Shown piece after piece: positions 8,019 through 16,278 of a stretch of DNA of 64,000 nt. The notes beneath the pieces were generated by a model that was not told where the DNA came from, ran no database searches, and worked only from the letters and a program-made list of their open reading frames with translations. The position numbers and the translations under genes were made by a program. Location of the stretch: the NCBI GenBank assembly GCA_002689995.1, contig NZIV01000063.1:164833-228832 (forward strand). Direction: 5' to 3'. Every line of letters starts with the position of its first letter. Within the stretch, counting starts at the first letter, position 1. Origin of the DNA: Fidelibacterota bacterium (GTDB lineage: Bacteria; Fidelibacterota; Marinisomatia; SCGC-AAA003-L08; GCA-2689995).

Positions 8019-8855
8019 ATGAAAATAATTAAATTTTTAATTTTAATTTTAATTTTGAATTGTGGAAAAAATGAAAAGATATATCCTGCTGTAGGTGTAA
8101 TATATGAATTAATAACTGAAAAACGAGAGATGATAGTTCATCATGATGAGATACCGGGATTTATGATGGCAATGACTATGACATTGAAAGTAGATCAATC
8201 TGTAAAGATGGAAAACTGGCAACGAGGTGATAGTATTAGTTTTGATATTGTCATTAATGGAAATAATGGATTTATTCGCTCACTTGATTATAGGGGAAAA
8301 GTAAATATACCAGAATCGATTGATGATTTCTGGAAAGATGAAGATTCTCCAATAAAAGTTGGTGAATTTATTTCTGATGCGACATTTTTAGATTTAGATA
8401 GTAATGAAGTATCACTTTCAAAAAATGATGGGAAATATAGATTTATTTCATTTGTTTTTAGTAGATGTCCAATGCCAAATATGTGTCCAGCTTTAATGAT
8501 GAAATATCGTTATCTAGCGAATGAACTAGAGTCCAATGAGAATTTAGAATTTATTACAATTAGTTTTGATTATATTTATGATAATCCTTCCACCCTGATT
8601 AAGCATTACGGTAGTATTGTTGAACCATTTTCAAATTGGAATGTATGGTCAAGCTTTGGTCATGCATCAGATATGATTACGTTTGGCCATTATAGCCAAT
8701 TCGCTTTTTGGGGTGTAGAAGAAAACAATATTGGACACTCTATGAGATCTTTATTAATTTCACCAGATTTAAAATTAATTCAGGCCTGGGATGGCTTAGA
8801 TTGGAAAGCGGTAAATATTAAGAAGGATATTGAAACTTTTTTACAGTTGATGTAA
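8019..8855 (+). CDS. SCO-family copper/thiol protein with N-terminal CusF-like domain
   Basis: A 278-residue lipoprotein (signal ending ILNCGK). Residues about 25-95 resemble the CusF/CusF_Ec copper-binding domain, including HHDEIPGFMMAMTMTLKV with its methionine cluster. Residues about 110-278 resemble the SCO1/SenC thioredoxin-like fold, used in copper delivery to cytochrome oxidase or in thiol redox. The metal/thiol motif is SRCPMPNMCP, two cysteines separated by five residues rather than the classical three, a variant of the family. A conserved downstream His is present in GHSMRSLLISPD. The start is supported by GAGGAAA. It may supply copper to an oxidase or to the copper monooxygenase 4 kb away; this is inference. 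Confidence 0.82.
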   Translation: MKIIKFLILILILNCGKNEKIYPAVGVIYELITEKREMIVHHDEIPGFMMAMTMTLKVDQSVKMENWQRGDSISFDIVINGNNGFIRSLDYRGKVNIPESIDDFWKDEDSPIKVGEFISDATFLDLDSNEVSLSKNDGKYRFISFVFSRCPMPNMCPALMMKYRYLANELESNENLEFITISFDYIYDNPSTLIKHYGSIVEPFSNWNVWSSFGHASDMITFGHYSQFAFWGVEENNIGHSMRSLLISPDLKLIQAWDGLDWKAVNIKKDIETFLQLM

Positions 8856-9046
8856 TTAAAAATAATTCTTCTTAAGGGATTTACTTAATAAGATATATAT
8901 AGCGCATTAGCTTAACAATAAGTTTTAGAATTTAAGATCCAAAATATTTTAGTTATGAAAGCAAATTATAATTTTTCTGATGAAATCACCCCCAAAAAAG
9001 TTAATATACATTTTGATTTTATAGTTTAAGTCTGAAGTTGAAAAAC

Positions 9047-10117
9047 TTATTTGATAATTATGATTTTCTCAGAAAGAGTGATATTAGAATATTTTACTTG
9101 AAAAAAGTATATACCATTAGCAATATTTTGAGGATTAAATTGAAATTGATTTAAACCAATTTGATTAGTTCCAGAAAAAATAGTTTTAACCTTTTTCCCT
9201 TGAATATTCACAATATTAATTTTCATTAAATGTTTTATTTTTGCATTTAATTCTAAAATATAATGATTCTTTTTCATATATGAATTTATTTTAATTGAAC
9301 TTTTTTTTCTAAAATCCTGAATATCTAAGTTGCAATTTGTAGTCCATATACATTCAACCCACGCCGGGATGTCAATAAATGGATTTCGATTTCCTTGAAT
9401 TAAATATATTTCATCGTTTCGTATTATTTCTTTATTACTAACAGGGTCATTTAAATGCCAGTTAATCATTGCGTTTAATGCCCATTCTTTTAATTCCGCA
9501 CCATTAGTCATATCCGTATTGTCCCACGATGAATCTTCATTATAGTAACGAGTAGACATATAAAAATAGGTTCTTGCAAAATCACCTTTGTATTCATCAA
9601 TTGGTTCAAACACTATTCCATTATATCCTAAATTAGACGAAATACCTTTTTTACTTCCATTTGTTGAAATCCATGAAGGCGAGTCAACATCTCCATAAGG
9701 ATAATTCCCTCGATGGCTATTTACGTAACCATCAGTAGGATATAAGTGAAATAAATCAGAATTCATAGGACTTGCATTATTAAACCAACTTTTTGGCCAA
9801 GAATGTTCACGATTATAACAATCACCTTCACCAGAATAATTTCCACATTGATCAGATGATGTAAAATTATATACATACTCTGGCGATTCATCTGGACTAT
9901 CAGAATACATATCCCAAACAGTATTATTAAATTTTCGATCAGTTGTTTCAAAATGATCATGTATTGAGTTATAGCTTTGCACAGTATGATTGTCAATGAT
10001 TTCATGAAGACTAATTTTCAAATTTATACCGGTTAGTCCTTGAGTTGAATCATAATATCCATCAGGTATATCTGCTGTGATGAATGATAGGTAAATGAAT
10101 AGAATTATTTTAGACAT
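9047..10117 (-). CDS. Secreted endonuclease I (EndA/NucM family) with C-terminal sorting domain
   Basis: The 356-residue protein begins with a signal peptide (IILFIYLSFITADIP). The catalytic region matches the endonuclease I family, with CYNREHSWPKSWF and LFHLYPTDGYVNSHRGN carrying the metal-binding residues. Such enzymes cut extracellular DNA or RNA non-specifically. The last 75 residues (from about 280) form a type A sorting-domain-like beta module with NIQGKKVKTIFSG and NIANGIYFFQVK, ending in IIIIK, so export through a type IX-like route is expected. Probable role is scavenging nucleic-acid phosphate and nucleosides, which would suit the phosphorylase at 822 and the phosphodiesterase at 34600. 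Confidence 0.9.
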   Translation of the reverse strand: MSKIILFIYLSFITADIPDGYYDSTQGLTGINLKISLHEIIDNHTVQSYNSIHDHFETTDRKFNNTVWDMYSDSPDESPEYVYNFTSSDQCGNYSGEGDCYNREHSWPKSWFNNASPMNSDLFHLYPTDGYVNSHRGNYPYGDVDSPSWISTNGSKKGISSNLGYNGIVFEPIDEYKGDFARTYFYMSTRYYNEDSSWDNTDMTNGAELKEWALNAMINWHLNDPVSNKEIIRNDEIYLIQGNRNPFIDIPAWVECIWTTNCNLDIQDFRKKSSIKINSYMKKNHYILELNAKIKHLMKINIVNIQGKKVKTIFSGTNQIGLNQFQFNPQNIANGIYFFQVKYSNITLSEKIIIIK

Positions 10118-10288
10118 AGAATAAATTATAGTTATCTATCTTCAATATTGTATCTAAATTCAGAACGCGATTATTCCTTGGACTATTTTAAGGTCTTTAT
10201 TAAAAATTATTTTGATGTAATTCAAAAATCGATTTAAAATACATAAAAAAAGAAACTATTTAGATATTTTAATTATGTACTATAAACT

Positions 10289-10912
10289 TTAGTTTGTTGT
10301 AAGCTTAAAGTTAATTGGAATAGACATCCAAACACCAACTTTTTTATCTCTTTGTCGAGCAGGTTTCCAGCGTGTGCGTTTAACTGCTTCTAAAGCTGCT
10401 TCATTTAGCCCAGTGTTAGGTATTCCTTTTAAAATCATAGTATCTTCAACAATACCTTTATTATTAATAAAAGCCTGTACAATCACAGTGCCTTCAATAC
10501 CAGCTTCCATAGCAATTTCTGGATACTCTGGTCTTATTGGACTTTTTGGTATTGGAGCTTTATCATATGGTATAAATTTTACTTTTCTACCTTGGTCAGG
10601 AGGCGGAGGTGGAGCATCCCAATCTTCGAGGTCGTCTAAATCGGTTTCTTCAATTGTAATATCATCATCTAAAAATTCATCCTCAGATGCAACTGGGACA
10701 GAAGGTCTCGCAGGAGGTTTTTCAATTTGCATTTGTTCTGTAGGTGGTACAACTATAGATTCAATATCTTGAGGGATAAACTTTTCAATAGTTGTTGTAT
10801 TTTCTTTTAATCTGGGTGAAATATAAAACACGGTTGAAATAAATAAAATTATCCCCATTGAAATAGCTCTAACTCGAACTGGATAATTATATATTAAAGG
10901 ATCAACTCTCAT
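10289..10912 (-). CDS. tonB: Energy transducer TonB
   Basis: At 207 residues it has one N-terminal membrane anchor (residues about 17-33), a proline- and acid-rich linker containing PPPPPDQGR, and a C-terminal TonB domain from about residue 115. That domain shows RPEYPEIAMEAGIEGTVIVQ and AALEAVKRTRWKPARQ, the hallmarks of the family. It carries proton-motive energy from ExbB/ExbD to outer-membrane receptors. The start lies three bases after the upstream ExbD stop, completing an exbB-exbD-exbD-tonB order. The giant receptor at 58502 is a plausible client. Confidence 0.93.
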   Translation of the reverse strand: MRVDPLIYNYPVRVRAISMGIILFISTVFYISPRLKENTTTIEKFIPQDIESIVVPPTEQMQIEKPPARPSVPVASEDEFLDDDITIEETDLDDLEDWDAPPPPPDQGRKVKFIPYDKAPIPKSPIRPEYPEIAMEAGIEGTVIVQAFINNKGIVEDTMILKGIPNTGLNEAALEAVKRTRWKPARQRDKKVGVWMSIPINFKLTTN

Positions 10913-10915
10913 AAA

Positions 10916-11326
10916 TTAGTCTATCTTTGTTAATGCAGAATAATTTAATTTTAATGCCTGAGCATTTCTCATTTCAGTGTGAATATCTGTTATTACTTTC
11001 ATTTGAGCATCTTCATCAGATTTTAATGAAATAGTTAGTTTTGGATCTGAAGACACTTTTTGATAAATTATATTTCTTAATGCTTGTCCTTGAATAATTC
11101 TATCATCAATATTGACTAAACCATCTTTAGAAGCCCAAATATATGCTGTATGTCTTTTACTTTCAAGTTTTTCAATAGTTTTAGCTGTCGGAAGAATAAC
11201 TTTGAGTCCTTCAAATTCTCTCATGACTGTCGTCACCATGAAGAAAATCAGCAACATAAAAATAATATCGGGCATCGAAGAAGTTGAAATTCCTTTTTTG
11301 GTTGATGTTTTTCGTACAACTTTCAT
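10916..11326 (-). CDS. exbD: Biopolymer transport protein ExbD/TolR (second copy)
   Basis: A 136-residue ExbD/TolR family protein. A short basic N-terminus precedes one membrane helix, SMPDIIFMLLIFFMVTT; the Asp in it matches the proton-conducting residue of ExbD. The periplasmic part is about 90 residues. It abuts the first exbD copy without a gap (start codon directly after its stop). Two different ExbD subunits in one operon are common in the FCB group. It differs clearly from its neighbour, so this is old rather than recent duplication. Confidence 0.92.
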   Translation of the reverse strand: MKVVRKTSTKKGISTSSMPDIIFMLLIFFMVTTVMREFEGLKVILPTAKTIEKLESKRHTAYIWASKDGLVNIDDRIIQGQALRNIIYQKVSSDPKLTISLKSDEDAQMKVITDIHTEMRNAQALKLNYSALTKID

Positions 11327-11725
11327 TTATTGATCCGGATTTGCTATTGAAATACGAGAAGCTTTGGCAATTTTTAATTGATCTAATACAGATATATAAT
11401 CACTATATTTTGTTCTTGAATGAGTTTGAACAGAAAAAATCATTTTATCATTTTGTCTTAGTTTTTCAGTTACTAATCGAGAAATTTCTCTAGTTTTTGC
11501 GGGTTTTTCATCAAACAATACCTTGCCTGATTCATTAATTAGAATATTTGTAATATTTTTACGATTGACTTCAAGCTCTTCTCCTACCGGTGGTAAAACT
11601 AAACTAAGACCTTTATCCATTGAAATTGTTGTAGTAACCAAGAAAAAAACTAATAAAAGGAATGCTATATCAGCCATCGAGGATGAGTTTATCTCTTCTG
11701 TTTCTGGTCTTGCTTTTTTAATCAT
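11327..11725 (-). CDS. exbD: Biopolymer transport protein ExbD/TolR (first copy)
   Basis: A 132-residue ExbD/TolR protein with the N-terminal helix SSMADIAFLLLVFFLVTTT, carrying the conserved Asp, followed by a small periplasmic domain. It lies 22 bases after exbB and directly before the second exbD. Together with ExbB it should form the proton channel of the TonB complex. No unusual feature is seen. Confidence 0.92.
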   Translation of the reverse strand: MIKKARPETEEINSSSMADIAFLLLVFFLVTTTISMDKGLSLVLPPVGEELEVNRKNITNILINESGKVLFDEKPAKTREISRLVTEKLRQNDKMIFSVQTHSRTKYSDYISVLDQLKIAKASRISIANPDQ

Positions 11726-11747
11726 AAAATTTATTTAGTGGCGTTTT

Positions 11748-12371
11748 TTATTTGTTTCGCAACTGACTTTTTATACTATCCATAACAATCACAGAGCTTT
11801 TTTGCATATTAACAATCTGTAAATCAATAATATATAAACATAGATTTTGGAATAATTGCAAAATAACTGCTGCGATTAATCCAAATGCAGTTGTTAAGAG
11901 AGCAACAGAAATACCTCCTGCAACAACTGCCGGAGAAATATCATTTGCCGCTTTAATATCATCGAAAGCTTGAATCATACCTACAACTGTTCCCAGAAAT
12001 CCAATCATAGGTGCAGTTGCGATACATAAAGAAATCCATGTCATATTTTTTTCCATAGCTGCCATTTCAATTGCAGAAGTATTATCCATAGATTTTTCAG
12101 CTTCTTCTACGCCAAATTCAGCCTTTGAAATTGTTTCATGGCAAAGGTTTGAGATTGGACCAACACCTTGGACACTTTTTTCAACGCCTGATTTAATACC
12201 AGATGAATCTACAGTTTCTGCAACTTCTTGTGCAAAACTAAATCCATATCCAAGTCCTTTTAATAAAAAGTAAAGTCTTTCACCAACAAATATTAAACCG
12301 ATTATTAAAATAAATAAAATTGGCACCATAAAACCACCGCCTTGGCTAAAATAATATGTGGCTATTTGCAT
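11748..12371 (-). CDS. exbB: MotA/TolQ/ExbB proton channel family protein
   Basis: The 207-residue protein has three membrane helices: around residues 12-32 (FMVPILFILIIGLIFVGERL), 115-140 and 150-180. The central family signature is IATAPMIGFLGTVVGMI. It is the channel-forming partner of ExbD. The start is supported by AGAAAGGATA upstream. It sits 99 bases downstream of the S41 protease gene, so it may be transcribed from its own promoter or by read-through. Confidence 0.92.
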   Translation of the reverse strand: MQIATYYFSQGGGFMVPILFILIIGLIFVGERLYFLLKGLGYGFSFAQEVAETVDSSGIKSGVEKSVQGVGPISNLCHETISKAEFGVEEAEKSMDNTSAIEMAAMEKNMTWISLCIATAPMIGFLGTVVGMIQAFDDIKAANDISPAVVAGGISVALLTTAFGLIAAVILQLFQNLCLYIIDLQIVNMQKSSVIVMDSIKSQLRNK

Positions 12372-12470
12372 AAATATCCTTTCTTGTTGTAAATACTAAT
12401 GGAAAAATATAGACTATTATTTAACTATAAATTTTAAATAGATTATTGATTACAGACAAAGCATAATTAT

Positions 12471-14030
12471 TTACTGAAGGATTTGTTTAGCCTTTTCGAT
12501 ATTGTCTAAAGCTATTAATACCTGTTTATCTACTTGTAATCGCTTATGATACGCATATTCTTTTCCCCAAATTGATCCCACTAATTCAGCAAGAAGTCTA
12601 TTTTCAATTATATCTATGTCTTTTTCTAAATTTTCAACTTTAAATTTAAACTCTGCCTCCTTCAACCAGTTGAAAAATAATTGACGATCATTTTCTCCAA
12701 AAATGAAGTACCTTTCAAAGTCATCGTAATCTCTATATTTCACTGAGATTTTATCTCTTAATTTTGAAGCATAATTAAATAAATATCTTTCAGTGCTTGT
12801 TAGAAGTTCAATTGTATTTCTGTTATAACTTATAGTATCCTGGATAAAAATATCTGGCGTTATACCACCACCACCGTAAACCTTTCTACCTTTTCGAGTA
12901 AAATAAAGGGGTCTATTAGAAATTGTTGAATCTGTCAGTTCTCTATTTTTATTATGTAAGTCACGATAATAGTCTTCAGTATTTTCATACTCTCTTTGAA
13001 TTAATCTACCAGAAGGTGTGTAATATCGTGCAACTGTAATTCTTGCAGCAGATTGATCTGGCAATTCATACTGTCGTTGAACCAAACCTTTCCCAAAACT
13101 TGTTTCACCAACAATTAGCCCTCTATCAAGATCTTGCAGTGCTCCAGTTACAATTTCACTAGCGCTTGCAGATCCTCTATTTATTAATGCTAAAACAGGG
13201 TATTTTCGATCATCAAATTGTGTTTTAGACATATGTACTTCATTAGAACCAGAAATTCGACCCTGTGTAAACACAATTGTATCTTCTACAGACACAAATA
13301 AATCAATAATTTTTACAGCTTGGCCTAATAATCCGCCACCATTATTTCTAAAGTCGAGTATAATTTGATCCATATCTTGATTTTCAAGTTTAACCATAGC
13401 TTGTTCAACTTCTTGAGCTGTAGTAGATGCAAAACGATTAATTTTTATATAACCTGTAGATTCATCAATCATAAACGAGGCAAGAACACTAACTATTGGA
13501 ATTTTTGCCCTGACTAAGGTTACGTTAATAAGTTCTTTTTGTCCGATTCTACGAATTGTTAAGTCTACGGATGAACCCTTTTTACCTCTTAATTTTTTTA
13601 CTACATCTTTTTGTTCAATTTTATATGCGGATTCACCATTAATATTTACAATTTTATCTCCACTTTGTAATCCAGCCCTATCGCTTGGAGTCCCTGGAAT
13701 TGGTGAAATAATAGTTATATAGCCTTCTAATATATCAAACTCAATTCCAATTCCTTCAAATTCTCCCGCAAATTGCTCTTTAACATCTTCAAATTCTTTT
13801 TTTGGTATGAAGGTTGAGTGCGGATCTAGCTCTTCTAGCATACCAATAATTGCACCATCTAATATTCTATCCATATCTACATCTTCAACATAATTACTGT
13901 AAACTATGTTTACGAGCTTAGCAAGAGTTGATAGTTTAGCAAAACGATCATTTGAAGATCGGAATCCAGAGATTAAAAACATTAATCCTACACAGGTGAT
14001 TAATAATAGTATTATCTTTCGTATAGACAT
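12471..14030 (-). CDS. S41-family C-terminal processing peptidase with PDZ domain
   Basis: A 519-residue CtpA/Prc-like serine protease exported to the periplasm by an N-terminal signal anchor. Order: signal anchor (residues 5-22), cap region, PDZ domain (about 90-165, with GIGIEFDILEGYITI and PGTPSDRAGLQSGDKIV), then the S41 protease core. The nucleophile is Ser289 in GSASASEIV and the base Lys314 in SFGKGLVQRQ. The C-terminal 130 residues are a tail extension. Such enzymes trim periplasmic proteins and regulate murein hydrolases. It is upstream of and co-directional with exbB. Confidence 0.93.
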   Translation of the reverse strand: MSIRKIILLLITCVGLMFLISGFRSSNDRFAKLSTLAKLVNIVYSNYVEDVDMDRILDGAIIGMLEELDPHSTFIPKKEFEDVKEQFAGEFEGIGIEFDILEGYITIISPIPGTPSDRAGLQSGDKIVNINGESAYKIEQKDVVKKLRGKKGSSVDLTIRRIGQKELINVTLVRAKIPIVSVLASFMIDESTGYIKINRFASTTAQEVEQAMVKLENQDMDQIILDFRNNGGGLLGQAVKIIDLFVSVEDTIVFTQGRISGSNEVHMSKTQFDDRKYPVLALINRGSASASEIVTGALQDLDRGLIVGETSFGKGLVQRQYELPDQSAARITVARYYTPSGRLIQREYENTEDYYRDLHNKNRELTDSTISNRPLYFTRKGRKVYGGGGITPDIFIQDTISYNRNTIELLTSTERYLFNYASKLRDKISVKYRDYDDFERYFIFGENDRQLFFNWLKEAEFKFKVENLEKDIDIIENRLLAELVGSIWGKEYAYHKRLQVDKQVLIALDNIEKAKQILQ

Positions 14031-14087
14031 ACCTTAAATTACCGCCTATGATTTACAATTCTCAATGAATAAGATTTAGGTTACAAA

Positions 14088-14678
14088 GTGATAAATAGTA
14101 AAAATGTAATACCAATAGTTGGTATTCATGGATGGAAGGGAAACAGAGAAAGTTTTAGGTTAATTGCTGATTTATTTAAATTAGAAAATGCCGAGTGGAT
14201 AATTCCACAAGCTCCTTATAAGGTGAAAGAAAATCAATATACTTGGGCTAAAGAGATTGAAGAGGGAAGATATGAAGTAAGGGATTCTATTCAATATCTT
14301 AATCATTTCTTTAATGATGAAGTTTTGAAAAAATATGACCCTACCGATGTGCATGTGATAGGTTTTTCTCAAGGTGCTGCGACATGCTATGAATTTGTTT
14401 TAAAAATGCCTTTCCAATTTGCTGGTGTTTATCCAATTGCTGGTTTTTTGAGAGATTTTAAATCAGGAAGACCAATATTACATGAGAAGCAGAGAAAGAC
14501 ACCAATCTTTATTGGCCATGGGATATCAGATGAAATCGTACCAGTTGAGAGTTCAAAAACTATATTTGAAATGTTAAAAAAGGAATCAAAAAAGGTAGAA
14601 ATAATACTTTATAATGGAGGTCATAAAATAAGTATGAGCTATATAAAAACAATAAAAAATTATATTTTAAATACTTGA
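14088..14678 (+). CDS. Alpha/beta hydrolase, carboxylesterase/phospholipase-like
   Basis: The 196-residue protein matches small serine esterases of the YpfH/carboxylesterase type. It has the oxyanion-region VGIHGWKGN near the N-terminus, the nucleophile elbow GFSQGAA (Ser near residue 93), an acidic residue in GHGISDEIVPV and a catalytic His in NGGHKIS near the C-terminus. No signal peptide is seen, so it is cytoplasmic. The start is a GTG; no better in-frame start exists. It is divergent from the protease gene. Substrate unknown. Confidence 0.82.
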   Translation: MINSKNVIPIVGIHGWKGNRESFRLIADLFKLENAEWIIPQAPYKVKENQYTWAKEIEEGRYEVRDSIQYLNHFFNDEVLKKYDPTDVHVIGFSQGAATCYEFVLKMPFQFAGVYPIAGFLRDFKSGRPILHEKQRKTPIFIGHGISDEIVPVESSKTIFEMLKKESKKVEIILYNGGHKISMSYIKTIKNYILNT

Positions 14679-14784
14679 ATATAATTCAATATGATTCAAT
14701 TATATTTTTAGATTTATCTAATTCAAGTTTATCTAGTGATATTACCGGATAAATGATAAATTTAATTTCTAAAAAAGGAGAAGA

Positions 14785-16263
14785 GTGAGCTGTAATTTAA
14801 CTCATGATAAAATAAAAGTTTATAATCCCGCTACAGGTGGAGCTTTAAGAGATATATTAATAACAAAGGAGAAAGATTTTTTAGATAAAGTAGAATTAGC
14901 AAAGTCAAATAAAGACTATTGGAATTCTACAAAACCAAAATATAGAAAACTTATTCTTCAAAAATTTAGGAAAGCAATTGTAGAAAGACTTGACGATTTT
15001 ATACATACCATATGTAGTGAAACAGGTAAAAAGCCATATGAAGGTATGTTAGAAGTATACACTTCAGTTGAACATATGAAGCATGCAGAGAAACTATTAC
15101 CTATTATATTTCGAAAACATAAAAGAAGAGTAGGCACACTATTAACAAAAAAAGCATGGACAGAATTACAGCCAATGGGAATTGCAGGTATAATTTCTCC
15201 ATGGAATTATCCACTAATATTAACGCTTACTCCAATAGTTGAAGCATTAACTGCGGGTAACATTGTTATTCTAAAACCATCTGAACAAACACCACTTACA
15301 ACTGAATTATTAAAAAATGTTTGGGATGAATCTACTGGTGAAATTAATATCTTTCACACAATTTATGGAGGCAGTGATGTTGGTCAAATGCTTGTAAATT
15401 CACCCGATACAGATATAATTTGTTTTACTGGTAGTACAAAAATTGGAAAAATGATAGCAATAGATTGTGCTAAACACTTAAAGCCTGTAATACTAGAATT
15501 AGGTGGTAAGGATCCAATGATTGTTTGTAGTGATGCAGATATAAATAGAGCTATAAATGCGGCAATATGGGGTGGAATGAGTAATGCTGGTCAAACATGT
15601 ATTTCTGTTGAAAGAATATTTGTCCAGGATAATATAAAAGATTCTTTCGTAGAAAAAATTACAGATAAAATTAAAACAATTTCTGCAGGGAGTAGTGAAG
15701 ATTGTAACTTTGGTTCAATTTCTGTAAAGGCTGGATTAGAAAAGATAAAAAATCAAATAGAAGATGCTAGATTAAATGCTAAAATAATCCAAGGTATTGG
15801 GGAGGATTGTGTAGGATTTATTTATCCTCCTACTATTGTTATCGATCCCCAAGAGGAAAGTAAGTTGATGCGGGAAGAAACATTTGGTCCTGTTGTTTCA
15901 ATTTCAAGTTTTACAAATATAAGTGATGTGATTAAAAAGGCAAACTCTACAGGATATGGACTAAGTGCAAGCGTATTTTCCAAAAATACTAAACAAGCAA
16001 AATTTATTGCCTCAAAAATTCGTGCTGGATCAGTAGCAATAAACGATGTGATGTCACATTATGGAATAGCAGACTTACCATTTGGTGGTGTTGGTTTAAG
16101 TGGAATAGGTCGTGTCCATGGTGAAGAAGGAGTCAAAGCATTTTGTTTGCAAAAGAGTTATATGACAAATAGAATTAATTTAGGAGACGAAATTTGGTGG
16201 TATACCAAATCCAAAAAATACCAAAGACTTATTCGTAAATTTTTAAAATTTTATTTTGGATAA
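14785..16263 (+). CDS. NAD(P)-dependent aldehyde dehydrogenase family protein
   Basis: A 492-residue class of aldehyde dehydrogenase oxidising an aldehyde to the acid with NAD(P). The catalytic Cys272 is in NAGQTC and the general base Glu238 in LELGGKDP; the cofactor loop FTGSTKIGK and the conserved SPWNYP are also present. The C-terminal 40 residues (IWWYTKSKKYQRLIRKFLKF) look like an amphipathic or hydrophobic tail seen in fatty-aldehyde dehydrogenases, which suggests membrane association and a long-chain substrate; this is inference. The GTG start has a good AAGGAG site. Confidence 0.88.
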   Translation: MSCNLTHDKIKVYNPATGGALRDILITKEKDFLDKVELAKSNKDYWNSTKPKYRKLILQKFRKAIVERLDDFIHTICSETGKKPYEGMLEVYTSVEHMKHAEKLLPIIFRKHKRRVGTLLTKKAWTELQPMGIAGIISPWNYPLILTLTPIVEALTAGNIVILKPSEQTPLTTELLKNVWDESTGEINIFHTIYGGSDVGQMLVNSPDTDIICFTGSTKIGKMIAIDCAKHLKPVILELGGKDPMIVCSDADINRAINAAIWGGMSNAGQTCISVERIFVQDNIKDSFVEKITDKIKTISAGSSEDCNFGSISVKAGLEKIKNQIEDARLNAKIIQGIGEDCVGFIYPPTIVIDPQEESKLMREETFGPVVSISSFTNISDVIKKANSTGYGLSASVFSKNTKQAKFIASKIRAGSVAINDVMSHYGIADLPFGGVGLSGIGRVHGEEGVKAFCLQKSYMTNRINLGDEIWWYTKSKKYQRLIRKFLKFYFG

Positions 16264-16278
16264 TTTTAACAACTTTTT

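Noticed and set aside
10374-10772. 132-codon plus-strand ORF over the tonB gene
   Set aside because: It is antisense to a clear TonB domain, is Ser/Ile-rich and shows no domain; it is a shadow of the proline-rich linker.
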